Assembly (NCBI RefSeq): GCF_003625475.1
Contig: NZ_RAIQ01000003.1
Span: 124,001 to 188,000, forward strand
Direction of reading: 5' to 3'
DNA: 64,000 bases
Origin: Butyrivibrio sp. X503
GTDB lineage: Bacteria; Bacillota; Clostridia; Lachnospirales; Lachnospiraceae
The position numbers and the translations under genes are program-made. The notes under the pieces were generated by a model. It saw only the letters and a list, made by a program, of their open reading frames with translations. It was not told the DNA's origin and ran no database searches. Shown here in pieces: positions 16,447 through 25,642 of this stretch (within the stretch, counting starts at the first letter, position 1; every line of letters starts with the position of its first letter).

Positions 16447-18543
16447 TTAGGCCTCTAGTATCATATTAGCTTTTTCTTCAGAAGATATTACATCATATAT
16501 CGTCACATTGATCTCACCAACTCCGGTGCGTCTCACATAAACAGCAAGATTGCCTTCGTAACATTTCCTGGAATCGGATGAAAAAGAGGTGTTGTCCGAG
16601 AGGTCGCCGTTGTCAATTCCGGCAAGCTCACCCGCTCCCGATACCTCAACTCTATACTCGGCGTTGCCCGCGCCGGTTATAAGAAGCTGGTAAAGATAGC
16701 CGATATCGCCTGCGCTCTCCATGGTATCGCCGTCAACAGAAATCTCAGGCTGCCACAACTTAACGCCGCCCTGCACGCTCACGCCTCTTCCGCCCCAGAG
16801 CTTCGCTCTTTCGCCAAACTCTGCCTTAGGGAAGCCGGCAGTCGTGATAAATCCCGCGCCGGAGCCGTGAATCGGCCAGCCATGTGCTTCGCCGAGATAG
16901 TCGATGCCCGTCCAGAGGAACTGCCCACAGATATAATCATTGTCTTTTACCGCATTCCATGCTTCAATGCTGTGGCTGTTCTCACTGCCGACAAAGGGCT
17001 TTCCGGGAAAGCGCTTGTGGTCCGCAGCGTAGAGGTGCTCCTTGTAGTTGTAGCCGACGACGTCCATGACATCGTTAAATCCAAGCTTTGATGAGAGTTC
17101 GGGAAAAGCCGCAGCAGCCGTAACTGGCTTCGTCGGATCCTCGTCCCTTACGATGTCCGCAAGCTCCCTTGCTATCGCCACAAGCCGCTCCATATTTGGC
17201 TTATTGACATCGTACTCCATCTCTTTGGCGGGCTTATTATTGTCGTTGTTGCCCGTCATCTTCGTAAATATCGGATGACAGTACGGATCGTTCGGATAAT
17301 CTATCTCATTTCCGATGCTGTACATAATGACGCTCGGATGATTCTTGTCGCGCCTTATCATCGTGCGAAGATCCTCTTCATGCCACGCAGGGAAATCCTC
17401 GTAATAGCCCTGGTGCTTCGGCGGATACACGTTGTGTCCCCGATGCCACTTATTCTTGGGATTCTCCCACTCATCAAAAGCCTCATCTATCACAAGAAAA
17501 CCTAGCTCGTCACAAAGCTCATAGAGCTCAGGCATATGAGGATTGTGACTGCATCTTATCGCGTTGCAGCCCGACTTTTTGAGTAGCTCTAGCCTACGCC
17601 TCCAGACCTCTTTCTTCATCGCAGCGCCGAGACAGCCACCGTCGTGATGCACGCAGACACCCTTAAGCTTCATATTCTTACCATTCAAGAAAAAGCCCTT
17701 GTCGGGGTCAAAAGAAATTGTTCTTATTCCAACCTTCTGCGAATCGGCGAGGTACTCCTCCAATCCGATCTTTATAAAAGTATCGAGCGTATAGAGATTT
17801 GGCTCATCCACAGACCAGAGCTTTGGATACTCTATAGTTCCCCAGAAGTTTACAGTGCAGAGGCCGTCTTCGCTCTTCTCAAGCTCTTTTTCCATCGAAA
17901 GAACAGATAAGCCCTTATTATCATATACAACGCACTTAGCATGCACCCTGGAATCACAGCTTACGCCTGTAAATATCTTCTGGCTCACGTTAACTTCCGC
18001 AACGCTCTTGTCGCCCGAGCTTCCGATGATAACCGTGTTAAAAGAAAGTCCGTGCATCACGGGAGCAATCTTCTCCGAAACGACAAGCGAAACCTTCCTA
18101 GTAATGCCGCTTCCCGTAAACCACCTCGAATCCGAGATGTCCGTATGCACAACCTTAACGCAGATGACAGTCGGCTCATCGCCAAACGAAGCCCTGTCTG
18201 AAATGTCATAGACGATCTCCGAGTAGCCGTAAGGTCTTTTGCCCATGAAATAGCTGTTGACCCACACGTAGCTGTTCTTATAGATGCCGTCAAAAACAAG
18301 ACTGATGCGCTTTCCCTTATACTCCTCCGGGATCTTCACCGAGAGCCTGTACCACGCGATACCGCCGCGAAGATAGCCCGTTCCGCTTGAATATTCCTCC
18401 GAAAACGGCGCTGTGACGGCAAAGTCGTGCGGCACCGTGACCGCCTCCCAGGAGCTGTCGTCAAAGCCCTTGTACCACGCTTCTTCGCACTCCCCGTAAT
18501 GAAATTTCCAGCCGCCTGTCAGTATCTTTTTAACAGTATCCAT
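16447..18543 (-). CDS. Glycoside hydrolase family 2 beta-galactosidase-type enzyme
   Basis: Retaining exo-glycosidase of GH2, probably a beta-galactosidase. The N-terminal sugar-binding jelly roll carries RLSVKIPEEYKGKRISLVF, the middle domain is immunoglobulin-like, and the TIM barrel begins near 290 (GVCVHHDGGCLGAA). The acid/base is the Glu in YSIGNEIDYP (near 411) and the nucleophile the Glu in VGSENSHSIE (near 521). At 698 residues it lacks the extra C-terminal domains of LacZ. There is no signal peptide, so it acts in the cytoplasm on imported oligosaccharides. It lies 9 bp behind the GH35 gene in the same operon. beta-Glucuronidase is a less likely alternative. Confidence 0.88.
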   Translation of the reverse strand: MDTVKKILTGGWKFHYGECEEAWYKGFDDSSWEAVTVPHDFAVTAPFSEEYSSGTGYLRGGIAWYRLSVKIPEEYKGKRISLVFDGIYKNSYVWVNSYFMGKRPYGYSEIVYDISDRASFGDEPTVICVKVVHTDISDSRWFTGSGITRKVSLVVSEKIAPVMHGLSFNTVIIGSSGDKSVAEVNVSQKIFTGVSCDSRVHAKCVVYDNKGLSVLSMEKELEKSEDGLCTVNFWGTIEYPKLWSVDEPNLYTLDTFIKIGLEEYLADSQKVGIRTISFDPDKGFFLNGKNMKLKGVCVHHDGGCLGAAMKKEVWRRRLELLKKSGCNAIRCSHNPHMPELYELCDELGFLVIDEAFDEWENPKNKWHRGHNVYPPKHQGYYEDFPAWHEEDLRTMIRRDKNHPSVIMYSIGNEIDYPNDPYCHPIFTKMTGNNDNNKPAKEMEYDVNKPNMERLVAIARELADIVRDEDPTKPVTAAAAFPELSSKLGFNDVMDVVGYNYKEHLYAADHKRFPGKPFVGSENSHSIEAWNAVKDNDYICGQFLWTGIDYLGEAHGWPIHGSGAGFITTAGFPKAEFGERAKLWGGRGVSVQGGVKLWQPEISVDGDTMESAGDIGYLYQLLITGAGNAEYRVEVSGAGELAGIDNGDLSDNTSFSSDSRKCYEGNLAVYVRRTGVGEINVTIYDVISSEEKANMILEA

Positions 18544-18552
18544 AGCAAAACC

Positions 18553-20418
18553 TCAGCCGATATCCGGCTCGTCCTTTAATTCTATAAAATCTGTGACCTT
18601 GCCCTCCGTCTCGAAGATGACAAGCTCATTCTCCCCATCCTTCAAAAGAGGCGCGGGGATGTACAATCTCTTTTGCGGCCCGATCTCCCAGAAACGTCCG
18701 AGATTAAAGCCGTTGATAAATGCCACGCCCTTGCCCCAACCTTCGAGGTCAAGGAAGGTGTCGCCTTTTTCGCTCACATCAAATTTAAATTTGTAAAAAG
18801 AGGGTGTGCCCTCAATGTAGTCTTTATCAAAATCAAGCTTATCAATGTTATCAAGCGGAAGCGGATAGATGTCCCAGTCGTTGTGGATGTGGCCGTTTAT
18901 CTGCACGCACCTTCCGATCCCCTTGCGCTGCGTCTCCATCCTGGGCCCGAAATTAACGCGTCCCATGTTCTCGACAAGCACGTCAAATCGCTCGTTAAAG
19001 CCGTCAAAGCTTCCCGTACAAAGTCCGGGATCTCCGAGATTCTCATCAACGGCTTCAAGCGTAGCGCCGTTTTCTTCCATGATCTTATTCGCAAGCTCTT
19101 TTGCGGGAGCGCTTACCGACAGGTATTTCTCGATCGGTATCTCATGCTCTTTTTCCAGTTCATGATCATACAAGGTCAAAAGAGGCTTCTCATCAACAAA
19201 GATGTTGGCTCTGTCGAAAGTCTCCCAAAGCCTTATCCTCTCTATTCCCGCCTCTGAATGAAGTCTTGATCTGTATAGGATGTAGCCGTAGCTTTGATCA
19301 AGCTCTTCCATGTTTACCGTGTACGGAAGATGCGTCTTGGTGCTGATGTCATCTAGCGCGGAGAAAAGACTCACCTTCTCGCTGCACCTTATTTTTCCGT
19401 AGCCGGCTCTTTTTATCTTGGGAAGGATCTCTTCCGAAACGGCGTTGTATCTGCCGATTATTTCCTTATAAACTCTGTATTTCTCGGTAATGCGGCCGTC
19501 CTCAGTAAGCAGGCCGTCGTAGTCGTAGCTTGTGACGTCGGGAGTCAGCTCGTCGTAGTAGTTGGAGCCGTTCATGAAGCCGAAATTGGTTCCTCCCTCA
19601 AACATGTAAATGTTCACGTTTCCCATCTCAAGCATGGTCTTAAGGTCCTCTGCGCTCTTAGCGAGATTTCCTTTTATGTGTCCGCCGTTGCCCCAGTGGT
19701 CAAACCAGCCCACCCAGAACTCAGCGCACATCAATGGGCCATCGCCCGTGTAGTGTTTAAGAACGTCGAATCTCTCTTTGGTCTTGGATCCGAAATTACC
19801 GGAAGGCAGCACGCCTTCAATGCTTCCTCCCCTGTAGCTGTCGTGATAGGGGCCGTCCGAAGTGATGAGCGGAACCTCGATGCCGTACTTTCTCATGATG
19901 TCGCGCATCGCAGTGAGGTACTCCTTGTCGTTCGCGTAGTATCCGTACTCGTTCTCGACCTGCATCAGGATGATGTTTCCGCCTTTTGTGATCTGATATT
20001 TAGCAAGCTTAGGCAAAAGAACCTGATAATAATCCTCTACAGCATCCATAAAGGGCTTGTAGCTTACCCTGAGGCGCATTCCTCTGTCCTTGAGAAGCCA
20101 CGCCGGAAGTCCTCCGAATTCCCACTCTGCGCAGATATAAGGTGACGGTCTTATTATGATGTAAAGGCCGATCTCAGTCGCAGTTTCTATGAACTTCTCG
20201 ATGTCGCAAAAGCCTTCAAAACAAAATACGTCTCTCCCCGGCTGCACGAGATTCCACGGTATGTATGTCTCAACCGTGTTGCATCCGAGAGCTTTTAATT
20301 TAAGGAGTCTGTCCTTCCAATATTCGGGAACTGTCCTGAAATAGTGGAAAACTCCGGATATGATCTTAAAGGGTTCGTCGTTAAGATAGAATTTATCTTT
20401 GATCTCAAATTTCGCCAT
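18553..20418 (-). CDS. Glycoside hydrolase family 35 beta-galactosidase
   Basis: GH35 retaining beta-galactosidase of 621 residues without a signal peptide. The GH35 acid/base is the second Glu of MQVENEYGYY (near 155) and the nucleophile the Glu of MCAEFWVGWFDHWG (near 234). The N-terminal barrel motif ISGVFHYFRTVPEYWKDRL is typical, and the C-terminal jelly roll (KGVAFINGFNLGRFWEIGPQ) is complete. It is followed closely by the GH2 gene and preceded by a sugar importer and a terminator-like hairpin. Together these genes would split beta-linked galactosides, for example from pectin side chains or galactan, after import. Confidence 0.93.
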   Translation of the reverse strand: MAKFEIKDKFYLNDEPFKIISGVFHYFRTVPEYWKDRLLKLKALGCNTVETYIPWNLVQPGRDVFCFEGFCDIEKFIETATEIGLYIIIRPSPYICAEWEFGGLPAWLLKDRGMRLRVSYKPFMDAVEDYYQVLLPKLAKYQITKGGNIILMQVENEYGYYANDKEYLTAMRDIMRKYGIEVPLITSDGPYHDSYRGGSIEGVLPSGNFGSKTKERFDVLKHYTGDGPLMCAEFWVGWFDHWGNGGHIKGNLAKSAEDLKTMLEMGNVNIYMFEGGTNFGFMNGSNYYDELTPDVTSYDYDGLLTEDGRITEKYRVYKEIIGRYNAVSEEILPKIKRAGYGKIRCSEKVSLFSALDDISTKTHLPYTVNMEELDQSYGYILYRSRLHSEAGIERIRLWETFDRANIFVDEKPLLTLYDHELEKEHEIPIEKYLSVSAPAKELANKIMEENGATLEAVDENLGDPGLCTGSFDGFNERFDVLVENMGRVNFGPRMETQRKGIGRCVQINGHIHNDWDIYPLPLDNIDKLDFDKDYIEGTPSFYKFKFDVSEKGDTFLDLEGWGKGVAFINGFNLGRFWEIGPQKRLYIPAPLLKDGENELVIFETEGKVTDFIELKDEPDIG

Positions 20419-20457
20419 GATAGTGTCTTTCTAGAATATCCCTCATAAAAAAGTCTT

Positions 20458-20504
20458 TTTAAAAAAGGGAATACTAATCCCAAAGAAAAGTATTCCCTTT
20501 TTAT
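20458..20504 (-). terminator. Terminator/attenuator between binding protein and GH35 genes
   Basis: Stem AAAAGGGAATAC (20463-20474) with GTATTCCCTTTT (20490-20501), with U-runs in both orientations. It would end most transcripts after the substrate-binding protein and let part continue into the hydrolases. Confidence 0.8.
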
Positions 20505-20516
20505 TATTGTGTCTTA

Positions 20517-22160
20517 TTACTTATAAAGCTCGTCAAACTGCTTCTGAAGCTCTGCGGTAACATCGTCGATACCGGCAGACTTAAGAGCTGCCTGCATCTC
20601 TGCTACGATGTCCTCGGCACTTCCGTTGTAGATACCGTAAGAGATCTGCTTCATGTAGTTAGTGTACTGCTCGTTACAGTTGTCGATCTTAGCCTGAATG
20701 CTGTCAACCTCGGGAACGAACTGTCCGTAAGGATAGTCGATCTTGATCTTGTCATACTCTGCATAGAGCTTGTCGATTGCATCCCAGTTTCTTGTAGCAT
20801 CCTTAACTTCAAGGTCGTCGTTTCTGCCCCACCAGTAGTTAGTCATACCGTTGATGTTCTCTGTATCGGGGTTGTAGCTGTCGGGAGTCTTTCTAAGTCC
20901 GTTCTCATCGAGCTCCCATGACTTTCCTTCGATACCGTAGTTGAAGAGCATGTAGCAATCCTTGTCGTTTCTGATAAGGTCGTAAACCATAAGTGCTCTC
21001 TCGGGATTAGCACTTCCTGCAGATACTGCCATAGCACCGTGTGTGATTGAAAGTGCTACTACGTTCTTGGTCTCCTCACCGAAGTAGAAGAAGCCTGTCT
21101 CTGCCTTAGGGTCATCCTTATAGATCGTGTTCTGTGCTGTAGCTGAGCAAAGGTCTGTCCATGTCTGTGTGTGGTGCTGCTCAACGCCAACCTGTCCAAC
21201 TCTGAACTCGTCTCTGTTGCTTCCTGATGTATTGTTAAGAACGTCTGTAGGCCAGATACCTGCCTGTGACCATTCCTTCATGAGCTTAGCGTACTCAACA
21301 AGTGACTCTGTCTCTGTCATAACAGGTGTTGTAACCTTGTAGAGGTCTGACTTTGTGCCGCCCCAAAGAGCGCCTGAGCAGATACCGTCGATAGCTACAA
21401 AATCTGTATGTGATGCGATCCATCCGTTTGACATCTGAGCGTACTCTGTTCCGTCAGAATCCCAAACATACTTAAGGTCTTTCTTGTTCTCTTTTACCCA
21501 AAGAACGTACTTAGACATGTCTTCCCAGCTGTGAACGCCGTTCTCAAGTCCGGCTTCCTTAGCCCAGTCAAGTCTGTAGATCCAGCCGTGGTTGGTCCAC
21601 TGTGCGAAGTTGTCCTCAGGCATGAGATAGATCTCGCCGTTGTATTTGCAAAGCTCCCAGTGATCTGCGGGAACGCTCTCCCAAGTCTTGGGTGCGTATG
21701 TCTTGAGCATATCCTCTGAAAGCTCGAGGAAAGCACCGTTCTTGGCATTAGGCCAAGCATCGAGCCAGTCTGAAGCTGTTCCTATAAGGTCTACGCTGCC
21801 GTCCATTCTTGCAAGTGTAAGGTTATAGTTTGAAAGATAATCTGTCCAAGGAATGTAATAGATCTGAATCTCTGCATTACATTTCTCTGTAAGGATCTTA
21901 TTAAGTTCGCCGAGCATCTCGTTGAGATTGGCTTCCTTCTCTGTTCCTGCCTCCGGGGGATCTCCCGTGGTAAGATAGTTGATCACAACGTGCTCAGAAG
22001 TGTCGATCTCCGCAGCAGCTTCATTTGCAGATGCGCCGCTCTCATCTCCGCTTGATGCAGGTGCAGAGCCTGTTCCGGCACTTGATCCTGATGAGCCGCA
22101 AGCTGCTAACCCAATTACCATGCTTACGCTAAGCAGGGCTGCCAGTAACTTTTTCTTCAT
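20517..22160 (-). CDS. Sugar ABC transporter substrate-binding lipoprotein (LplA/YtcQ type)
   Basis: Extracellular lipoprotein that captures an oligosaccharide and delivers it to the two permeases encoded upstream. The signal ends in IGLAACGSSG (lipobox), followed by a Ser/Gly/Ala linker. The large 547-residue mature protein is of the family used with LplB/LplC permeases, and is rich in Trp and aromatic residues (HWELCKYNGEIYLMPEDN). Start ATG 22160 has GAAGGAGG. No ATPase gene is linked; such importers usually borrow a shared MsmK/UgpC ATPase. Galactosides are the likely cargo because GH35 and GH2 follow. Confidence 0.9.
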   Translation of the reverse strand: MKKKLLAALLSVSMVIGLAACGSSGSSAGTGSAPASSGDESGASANEAAAEIDTSEHVVINYLTTGDPPEAGTEKEANLNEMLGELNKILTEKCNAEIQIYYIPWTDYLSNYNLTLARMDGSVDLIGTASDWLDAWPNAKNGAFLELSEDMLKTYAPKTWESVPADHWELCKYNGEIYLMPEDNFAQWTNHGWIYRLDWAKEAGLENGVHSWEDMSKYVLWVKENKKDLKYVWDSDGTEYAQMSNGWIASHTDFVAIDGICSGALWGGTKSDLYKVTTPVMTETESLVEYAKLMKEWSQAGIWPTDVLNNTSGSNRDEFRVGQVGVEQHHTQTWTDLCSATAQNTIYKDDPKAETGFFYFGEETKNVVALSITHGAMAVSAGSANPERALMVYDLIRNDKDCYMLFNYGIEGKSWELDENGLRKTPDSYNPDTENINGMTNYWWGRNDDLEVKDATRNWDAIDKLYAEYDKIKIDYPYGQFVPEVDSIQAKIDNCNEQYTNYMKQISYGIYNGSAEDIVAEMQAALKSAGIDDVTAELQKQFDELYK

Positions 22161-22197
22161 TTGAATCCTCCTTCTTTAAATGAAAAAATAAAAAACC

Positions 22198-22234
22198 TGA
22201 ACTCATTTCTCTTACCTCTATAGAGGTAACATGA
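22198..22234 (-). repeat. Perfect 18-bp palindrome and hairpin between permease and binding-protein genes
   Basis: TTACCTCTATAGAGGTAA (22212-22229) is a perfect palindrome, extended by CTCAT/ATGAG. On the minus strand it is followed after a few bases by TTTTTTATTTTTTC. It probably protects or separates the abundant binding-protein mRNA from the permease mRNA. Confidence 0.6.
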
Positions 22235-22241
22235 GCATCAT

Positions 22242-23168
22242 TCAACCTTTAACGGCTCCTACTGTGATACCGCCGATGAAGTATTTCTGTACGAAAGGAT
22301 ACAGAAGTACGATGGGTCCCGTCGCCAAAACCGCGTTGGCCATCTTAACGCTCTGCTCCGGAATATCCGTCAGTGTTACGAACTGTCCGGCAACTGAATT
22401 TCTGAGAGCATCGAGCTTATTAACAACCTCGTACAATGTGTACTGAAGAGGCTTTACTGCAACCTTGGTCGTAAGGAAAAGAGATGACTGATACCACTCA
22501 TTCCAATAACCGAGTGCGAGGAAAAGACCTATCGTAGCAAGCGCGGGCTTGATCATGGGAAGGATAAGATGTATGAAAACCGTCATATCTCCCGCTCCGT
22601 CGATCTTGCCTGATTCAGTGATCTCGTGAGGTATCTGCTTGATAAAGTTCTTCATCAGGATGATGAGCCATGGCGACATCATAAGAGGAAGAAGTACCGC
22701 AAGGTAGTTATCAAGTAGCTTGTATGTCTTGGCCATAAGCAGGTAGTAAGGTGCAAGTCCTGCGCTGAAAAGACTCGTGAAGTAGATGTAAAAAGAGATC
22801 ACGTTCCTAAGCGGAAAGTCTTTTCTCTGAAGTGCATATCCCGTCATCGCTATGATAAGCAGTCCCAAAGTGGTTCCGATAAGAGTAAGCGCTATCGTAA
22901 GTCCGTATGACTTCCAGATATTGCCACTTCCTATTACCATGTCGTATCCCTTTGTTGAAAACTCAACGGGGATAAGCTGCACGCCGTGTGTTCTAATATA
23001 AGTTTCATCTGTAAATGATGTTCCCAGTATTATGAGGAAAGGAAATACACATGCAAGAGAGTAAAGGGTTATGAGAACATATCCAAAGCCTCTTACTATG
23101 TAATCCGACGCTCCTATTTTTATCTTGGTATTGCTGGGTTCAAAATCTATATCTTTTTTCTTAGCCAT
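22242..23168 (-). CDS. Carbohydrate ABC transporter permease (LplC/YtcP type)
   Basis: Inner-membrane permease of 308 residues with six predicted helices (GYVLITLYSLACVFPFLIIL, TIALTLIGTTLGLLIIAMTG and others). The EAA loop that contacts the ATPase is ITESGKIDGAGDMTVFIHLI. The C-terminal end IGGITVGAVKG is typical for this subfamily. It lies 51 bp behind the LplB-type permease and before the binding-protein gene, forming one importer. Confidence 0.92.
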   Translation of the reverse strand: MAKKKDIDFEPSNTKIKIGASDYIVRGFGYVLITLYSLACVFPFLIILGTSFTDETYIRTHGVQLIPVEFSTKGYDMVIGSGNIWKSYGLTIALTLIGTTLGLLIIAMTGYALQRKDFPLRNVISFYIYFTSLFSAGLAPYYLLMAKTYKLLDNYLAVLLPLMMSPWLIILMKNFIKQIPHEITESGKIDGAGDMTVFIHLILPMIKPALATIGLFLALGYWNEWYQSSLFLTTKVAVKPLQYTLYEVVNKLDALRNSVAGQFVTLTDIPEQSVKMANAVLATGPIVLLYPFVQKYFIGGITVGAVKG

Positions 23169-23219
23169 CTTTATTTCTCCATTTCCGTAGCAATTACTTA
23201 TCAGGTAAAAGATCTGTCA

Positions 23220-24173
23220 TCAGAACAGTGAGTAGTCGGGGTCGATCTTCTTAACTGCAAGATTGGCCAACATAACTATCACAAATCCTACCAATGACTG
23301 ATAGAAACCAACTGCCGAAGCAGTGGAGAAATTAAAGTCTGACATTGTTGCTCTGTACACGAATGTCTCGATGATATCCGTTGTAGGATACAGTACCGAG
23401 TTGGATCCTATTACGTTCCAGAAGAGTCCGAAGTTACCTCTTACGATTCCTCCGAGTGCAAACAGAAGAAGGATTACGATCGTAGGCTTGAGCGAAGGTA
23501 AGATGATGTATCTGATCCTCTGGAAGGCATTGGCTCCGTCAACCTTGGCCGCTTCGATTATCTCTGCATCGATTCCGCATATCGCCGCAAAATATACAAC
23601 CGAGTTATATCCCGTCTGTTGCCACAGATGGATGAGAACTATGATAACCGGCCATACCGACGGGTTCGAATAAGGTTGCCACTTTGCTTTTCCAAGTGCA
23701 ACGAGGATCTCATTTATAAATCCCGTATCGTAATTAAGTAAGCTGTAAACAAGAAGTCCTACCAGAACCTGCGAAATGAAGTAAGGCAGGAACATAAGTG
23801 TCTGCGAAACCTTCTTGAACATCTTGCTTCTCATCTCGTTGAGAAGTATCGCTACCAGTATTGCAAGGAAATTACCAAGTATGATAAAAGCCAGATTGTA
23901 AAGAATGGTGTTCTTGGTAAGATCAAAGAGCTTACCGGATTCGGCGAGGAACTTGAAATTATCAAGTCCAATGAACTTACTTCCGAATATGCCCTTTCTA
24001 TAGTTGTATTTGACGAATGCCACATAAATTCCGGGCATCGGCATGTAACTGAACATAAAGAAGAATAAAACAGCGGGAAGACACATAAGCTCAAGTACTC
24101 GGTATCTCCATATGGTCTCTAGGATTCCCCTTTTCTTTATTCCTTCGGATGAGGTTTTCTTGTTTTTACTCAT
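23220..24173 (-). CDS. Carbohydrate ABC transporter permease (LplB/YteP type)
   Basis: Partner permease of 317 residues with about six membrane helices. The EAA loop is IIEAAKVDGANAFQRIRYII, and the family start MPGIYVAFVKYNYRKGIFGS is visible after the first helix. It is the first gene of the importer operon; AGGGAG lies just before its ATG. The promoter upstream is flanked by two copies of the operator-like sequence that also occurs before the adjacent lacI-type gene. Confidence 0.92.
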   Translation of the reverse strand: MSKNKKTSSEGIKKRGILETIWRYRVLELMCLPAVLFFFMFSYMPMPGIYVAFVKYNYRKGIFGSKFIGLDNFKFLAESGKLFDLTKNTILYNLAFIILGNFLAILVAILLNEMRSKMFKKVSQTLMFLPYFISQVLVGLLVYSLLNYDTGFINEILVALGKAKWQPYSNPSVWPVIIVLIHLWQQTGYNSVVYFAAICGIDAEIIEAAKVDGANAFQRIRYIILPSLKPTIVILLLFALGGIVRGNFGLFWNVIGSNSVLYPTTDIIETFVYRATMSDFNFSTASAVGFYQSLVGFVIVMLANLAVKKIDPDYSLF

Positions 24174-24219
24174 TACTCCCTCCGCGTAATCACTTTATTG
24201 TTGTGCATTTTGAACTTTC

Positions 24220-24292
24220 TGCAACCGATTTCATATAATTATTTAAACATAATCAACAACAGCTCGTCAATAGATTTTTGAAACCGATTTCA
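24220..24292 (-). promoter_or_regulatory. Importer promoter with two LacI-type operators
   Basis: TGCAACCGATTTCA (24220-24233) and TGAAACCGATTTCA (24279-24292) lie 59 bp apart. Between them on the minus strand are TTGACG (plus 24265-24270) and, after 17 bp, TTTAAA (plus 24242-24247). One operator thus lies upstream of the -35 and one downstream of the -10. The same 14-mer occurs at 25512. Confidence 0.72.
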
Positions 24293-24359
24293 GATTTGTG
24301 AAAAAGCAACAAATCGCCACTGATTAACTTACACGTTTTCGTACGCATATATCCAAGCA

Positions 24360-24402
24360 AACAAAAAGAGAAGGTATCCTTTTGATACCCTCTCTTTTTT
24401 GT
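24360..24402. terminator. Bidirectional terminator between lacI-type gene and importer operon
   Basis: Stem AAAGAGAAGGTATC (near 24364-24377) with GATACCCTCTCTTTTTT (near 24383-24399), T-runs on both strands. On the minus strand it ends the regulator transcript. Confidence 0.85.
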
Positions 24403-24422
24403 GGAATATGACGATTATTATT

Positions 24423-25484
24423 TTATTTTCTGCTTGATCTCGGAGCCGGTCCCGTGCTGTCTCTCTCTACGATCTCCGGCTGTACCATTCTGACATTTGC
24501 AGTATCCTTGCCCTCTGCGGCGCTTGTGGCCGTCTCTATAAGCAGCTTACCGTAATCCTCGTAATTATAGTCGACACTCGTAAGCTTGGGCATAACAAGG
24601 TCTGCGATATATGTGTTATCAAAGCTTATTACAGATATATCCTCAGGAACATGGAGCCTATGCTCTCTGATACTGCGAAGCGCTCCGCTTGCTGCGAAGT
24701 CATTTATCGCGATTATCGCAGTCGGTCTGTCCTTAAGCTCCAGGATCTTGTTGGTCGCCTCGTATCCTGTCTCGGGATCGTAGGTTCCGTTAACGACATA
24801 CTCGCCGTTTTCCTGTATTCCGTACTTAGCAAGTATCTCGCGGTATTTCTGATATTTGAGATAAGTTGAATTAACTCTCATCTCTCCGCCGACAAGCGCT
24901 ATCTTCTTGTGCCCTAGGCCTATAAGGTGCTCCATTACAAGATTCATACCCATCGCTTCGTCGATGACAACGCTGTGAACGGGCGCCTTATCAAGCTTAC
25001 CCGTCACAACCACAGGAGTCGTTCTGCAAACGCTTCTGACCTTCTCCGCGTAAGCATCGTCGGTTATAAGGTCATCTACTCTTCCGCCCATCTGTATGAT
25101 CGCATCAACTCTCTGCTGCAACAAAAGATCCAGCTGCGCCTGCTCTCTTTCTTTTTCTCCGAGAGAATTGGCAAGGCTGACACTGTATCCGGCCTCCTCC
25201 GCAGCGACCTCGCATGCGACAAAAAGCGCGGAATAATACGGGTTTCTTACATCTGCGGCAATGATACCGATAGTCTTTGTAGACGTATCCGAGAGCCCCT
25301 TGGCAAGAGCGTTTGGTCTGAAATTGTATTTTTGGATTATGCTCTGAATGCGTTCTTTTTTATCCTGGCGAACAGCTGCGTTGCCGGTAAGAACGCGCGA
25401 AACGGTGGAAGCAGAAACTCCCGCTTCCTTGGCGATATCGTATATGGTTATTGTCTTTCCGGTTCCCGTTCTAACGTTTTCCAT
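24423..25484 (-). CDS. LacI-family transcriptional regulator
   Basis: DNA-binding repressor with an N-terminal LacI helix-turn-helix (ITIYDIAKEAGVSASTVSRV, then LTG) and a periplasmic-binding-protein-like sugar-sensing domain (TIGIIAADVRNPYYSALF, VVIDEAMGMNLVMEHLI, GHKKIALVGG). I start it at ATG 25484, which has GGAG upstream; the longer frame adds 25 residues without a ribosome site. It sits directly upstream of the importer/GH35/GH2 operon. The TGAAACCGATTTCA sequence lies in its own promoter and twice in the importer promoter, so it probably represses both and itself until a galactoside-derived inducer appears. Confidence 0.92.
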   Translation of the reverse strand: MENVRTGTGKTITIYDIAKEAGVSASTVSRVLTGNAAVRQDKKERIQSIIQKYNFRPNALAKGLSDTSTKTIGIIAADVRNPYYSALFVACEVAAEEAGYSVSLANSLGEKEREQAQLDLLLQQRVDAIIQMGGRVDDLITDDAYAEKVRSVCRTTPVVVTGKLDKAPVHSVVIDEAMGMNLVMEHLIGLGHKKIALVGGEMRVNSTYLKYQKYREILAKYGIQENGEYVVNGTYDPETGYEATNKILELKDRPTAIIAINDFAASGALRSIREHRLHVPEDISVISFDNTYIADLVMPKLTSVDYNYEDYGKLLIETATSAAEGKDTANVRMVQPEIVERDSTGPAPRSSRK

Positions 25485-25511
25485 AAATATACGCTCCAAA
25501 ATTTTATCGTA

Positions 25512-25525
25512 TGAAACCGATTTCA
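25512..25525 (-). promoter_or_regulatory. Operator-like site before the lacI-type gene
   Basis: TGAAACCGATTTCA, a near-palindrome with one mismatched central pair, identical to the copy at 24279 and one base different from that at 24220. It lies 28 bp upstream of the chosen start codon, suggesting autoregulation. Confidence 0.7.
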
Positions 25526-25575
25526 ATTTTATATTACGGAATGAAAAACGTATTGTCAAGATTCCGATGCAAACG

Positions 25576-25617
25576 AATTCCCGGAGCGGGGAAAGTGGGG
25601 GTGCTCCGGGAATTCAA
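25576..25617 (-). terminator. Strong hairpin after the second binding-protein gene
   Basis: GAATTCCCGGAGC (25577-25589) pairs perfectly with GCTCCGGGAATTC (25603-25615). It lies past the stop at 25643. The T-run behind it on the minus strand is short, so it may act partly by stabilising the mRNA end. Confidence 0.65.
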
Positions 25618-25642
25618 AAATGGGAATTAGGTAAAAAGCATA

